Shown here one piece after another: positions 60,362-64,000 of a DNA stretch of 64,000 bases. The notes under the pieces are model-generated. The model searched no databases. It was given only the letters and a program-made list of their open reading frames with translations, and was not told the origin of the DNA. This DNA is from Oryzisolibacter sp. LB2S (GTDB lineage: Bacteria; Pseudomonadota; Gammaproteobacteria; Burkholderiales; Burkholderiaceae_C), in NCBI RefSeq assembly GCF_040732315.1, contig NZ_CP160388.1, positions 2,694,494 to 2,758,493 of the forward strand, read 5' to 3'. The stretch's first letter is position 1. Each line of letters opens with the position of its first letter. The translations under genes and the position numbers were made by a program.

Positions 60362-60736
60362 ATGGTGAGTACCGCCGACTATGTCTCCACCCTCTACCAC
60401 GGCCGGGGCAACCCCGACAAGGTGACCATCGCCCTGACCATGGCGCTGGCCGCGCGCCGCAAGGGCCACACGGCCTGCCTGATCCTGATGGCCGAGGGCG
60501 TCACGCTGGGCGTGCCCGGCGCCGCGGACGGCATCGACATCGGCGCGCCGTTCGAGCCCGCGGCCGGGCTGCTGGCCGAATACCTGCAGCTGGGCGGGCG
60601 CGTGGCGGTGTGCAAGTCCTGCATGCTGCACACGGGGCTCGAGGCCTCACAGATGGATGGCCGCTTCGAGATCATCACCGCGCCCGACGTGATCGACCTC
60701 GTCATGGGCGCCAAGGGCTCGCTGCAGGTCGCCTGA
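60362..60736 (+). CDS. DsrE-family sulfur-handling protein
   Basis: 124-residue cytoplasmic protein of the DsrE/DsrF-like fold. NPDKVTIALTMALAARRKGH, LILMAEGVTLGVPGAADGID and the cysteine pair in GGRVAVCKSCMLHTGLEAS (Cys84, Cys87). Cys-x-x-Cys members carry persulfide sulfur in relatives. It follows the small membrane protein by 13 bp and so should receive or detoxify sulfur produced by the SQR-like enzyme. AAAGGAAACC is the ribosome site of ATG 60362. Confidence 0.85.
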   Translation: MVSTADYVSTLYHGRGNPDKVTIALTMALAARRKGHTACLILMAEGVTLGVPGAADGIDIGAPFEPAAGLLAEYLQLGGRVAVCKSCMLHTGLEASQMDGRFEIITAPDVIDLVMGAKGSLQVA

Positions 60737-60827
60737 GGGCCGCCCCGCATCGCGGCCGCGCGGAATGTGCAACACTCACCCGGGCCGCGCGGATGCCGCG
60801 CGGCCTTGCATTTTTTGAAAGACTGCC

Positions 60828-61286
60828 ATGAGTGTTTACGACAAGCTGAAGGAACTCCACATCACCCTGCCCCCCGTGGCCGTGCCCGCCGCGGCCTATG
60901 TGCCCTATGTGCAGAGCGGCAATCTGGTGTTTCTGAGCGGCCACATCGCGCGCAAGGACGGCAAGCCCTGGGCCGCGCAGTTCGGCCGCAACATCACCAC
61001 CGAAGAGGGCAAGGCCGCCGCGCGCGCCGTGGCCATCGACCTGCTGGGCACGCTGCATGCCGCCACCGGCGGCGACCTGAACCGCGTGCGCCGCATCGTC
61101 AAGGTGATGAGCCTGGTGAACTCCACGGGCGACTACACCGAGCAGCACCTCGTGACCAACGGCGCCAGCGAGCTGCTGGGCGAGGTGTTTGGCGACAAGG
61201 GCAAGCATGCGCGCAGCGCCTTCGGCGTGGCGCAGATCCCCATGGGCGCCTGCGTGGAGATCGAGCTGATCGCAGAGATCGAGTAA
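60828..61286 (+). CDS. RidA/YjgF-family protein
   Basis: 152 residues, RidA-superfamily fold (chorismate-mutase-like trimer). VYDKLKELHITLPPVAVPAA, VFLSGHIARKDGKPWAAQFG, and HARSAFGVAQIPMGACVEIE near the C-terminus, whose Arg-Ser-x-x-Gly and Val-Glu-Ile-Glu ends are the family pattern (longer ~150-residue YjgF group). The usual deaminase Arg is replaced by HARSAFGVAQIP, so the Arg that binds the carboxylate is present. Imine hydrolysis is the known role of RidA; this subgroup is untested. 91 bp after the DsrE gene; may have its own promoter. Confidence 0.88.
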   Translation: MSVYDKLKELHITLPPVAVPAAAYVPYVQSGNLVFLSGHIARKDGKPWAAQFGRNITTEEGKAAARAVAIDLLGTLHAATGGDLNRVRRIVKVMSLVNSTGDYTEQHLVTNGASELLGEVFGDKGKHARSAFGVAQIPMGACVEIELIAEIE

Positions 61287-61307
61287 GACCCGGGCCGCGC
61301 CCGGGTC
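61287..61307. terminator. Hairpin between convergent ridA-like gene and parC
   Basis: Perfect 9-bp stem GACCCGGGC / GCCCGGGTC with a 3-nt loop in the 27-bp gap. No T-run follows, but the stem is strong and lies between convergent stops. Confidence 0.6.
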
Positions 61308-61313
61308 CCGTCC

Positions 61314-63665
<2,352 letters not shown>

Positions 63666-63675
63666 TGTCAGTAGT

Positions 63676-63742
63676 GGTTTTGATGAAAGTGGGCTCTAGC
63701 GCTTGTACAGAAAGCGCGAGCAGCTATTGTTTTTGATATTCA
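63676..63742. repeat. Dispersed palindromic repeat upstream of parC
   Basis: GGTTTTGATGAAAGTGGGCT, CTAGCGCTTGTACAGAAAGC, GCGAGCAGCTATTGTTTTTG. Arms GCGCTT/AAGCGC with loop GTACAGA. It begins about 10 bp before the parC start codon, so it probably lies in the 5' leader. Confidence 0.78.
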
Positions 63743-63792
63743 ACTGCAGGGGCATGGTGTTGCCGTGGCGGCATGGTGCGGGCCTTGCCGTT

Positions 63793-63877
63793 GTGGATCC
63801 CCGCTTGCGCGGGGATGACGGGAGGTGGGGTATGCCACTACCCTCCGCCGTCATTCCCGCGCAAGCGGGAATCCATC
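63793..63877. repeat. REP-like palindrome pair upstream of parC
   Basis: GGATCCCCGCTTGCGCGGGG ATGACG (63794-) and, inverted, CGTCATTCCCGCGCAAGCGG GAATCC (63849-). Same family as 40.2 and 54.3 kb. Confidence 0.78.
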
Positions 63878-63898
63878 CCCCGGCCCCGCGCGGAACGC

Positions 63899-64000
63899 TC
63901 ACTCGACCACCGTGAGCTTGGCCACGGACAGCGCCAGCCACTTGCTGCCATGGCGCGGGAAGTGCACCTGGGCGCGCGCGTCGTCGCCCGCGCCCTCGAT
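63899..64000 (-). CDS. Partial C-terminus, probably DNA helicase UvrD
   Basis: Only the last 33 residues are in the window: IEGAGDDARAQVHFPRHGSK then WLALSVAKLTVVE and stop. This resembles the very C-terminus of UvrD/PcrA-type helicases (a Tudor-like end with ...KWLALSVAKL), which binds RNA polymerase. Too short for certainty. Confidence 0.5.
   Translation of the reverse strand: MEGAGDDARAQVHFPRHGSKWLALSVAKLTVVE

Overview
The window is about 64 kb of very GC-rich DNA (GC-saturated third codon positions) from a betaproteobacterium. Gene content, gene order and repeats point to the Comamonadaceae (Acidovorax / Alicycliphilus / Diaphorobacter type); this assignment is inference from remembered family features, not a database match. 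It reads as ordinary chromosome. I see no phage, integrase, transposase, plasmid backbone, CRISPR array, rRNA or tRNA. Both ends cut genes: an mdtC-like RND pump gene at the left and the last codons of what looks like uvrD at the right.

Layout. 1-6.4 kb: a minus-strand mdtABC-type efflux operon in which a ~640 bp palindromic element separates mdtB from mdtC. 6.5-10.1 kb: an alpha/beta hydrolase, undecaprenyl-diphosphatase (uppP), an MFS transporter and a small heat-shock protein. 10.2-15.0 kb: an FtsX-type permease, a cysteine-synthase-like PLP enzyme and an AttH/CrtC-like exported protein, apparently one transcription unit. 15.2-21.4 kb: a complete branched-chain amino-acid-type ABC operon (livG-livF-two binding proteins-livH-livM). 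21.7-24.3 kb: modABC molybdate uptake. 24.4-27.7 kb: a phospholipase-D-family lipoprotein and an acyl-CoA synthetase. 27.8-32.5 kb: dnaG-rpoD. 32.7-36.1 kb: small uncharacterised proteins, an MliC-like lysozyme inhibitor, an SDR and an EamA transporter. 36.2-43.8 kb: pmbA, darP-mog, a zinc alcohol dehydrogenase, nitroreductase, cysE, trmJ and suhB. 44.0-47.7 kb: a TRAP transporter with its binding protein convergent to the permeases. 47.9-51.0 kb: the isoprenoid unit xseB-ispA-dxs. 51.2-55.9 kb: a Rieske oxygenase, a DMT transporter, a sulfurtransferase and an aldehyde dehydrogenase. 56.0-61.3 kb: comEC, then an sqr-like flavoprotein, a small membrane protein, a DsrE protein and a RidA protein. 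61.3-63.7 kb: parC.

The most striking signal is a dispersed ~60 bp palindromic repeat with an AGCTAT-type end. It sits in at least seven intergenic gaps. It also lies in frame inside three conserved genes: twice in the FtsX-like permease, once in trmJ and once in comEC. Those patches show abrupt A/T-ending codon use, which suggests a repeat that inserts into protein-coding genes, comparable in principle to Rickettsia palindromic elements. Other points worth a look are the long palindrome inside the mdt operon, a LivF ATPase whose Walker A lysine is arginine, an AttH/FtsX unit with no ATPase gene beside it, a candidate ModE operator on modABC, a terminator-like hairpin in the leader of the Rieske oxygenase gene, and a compact sulfide/sulfur cluster.
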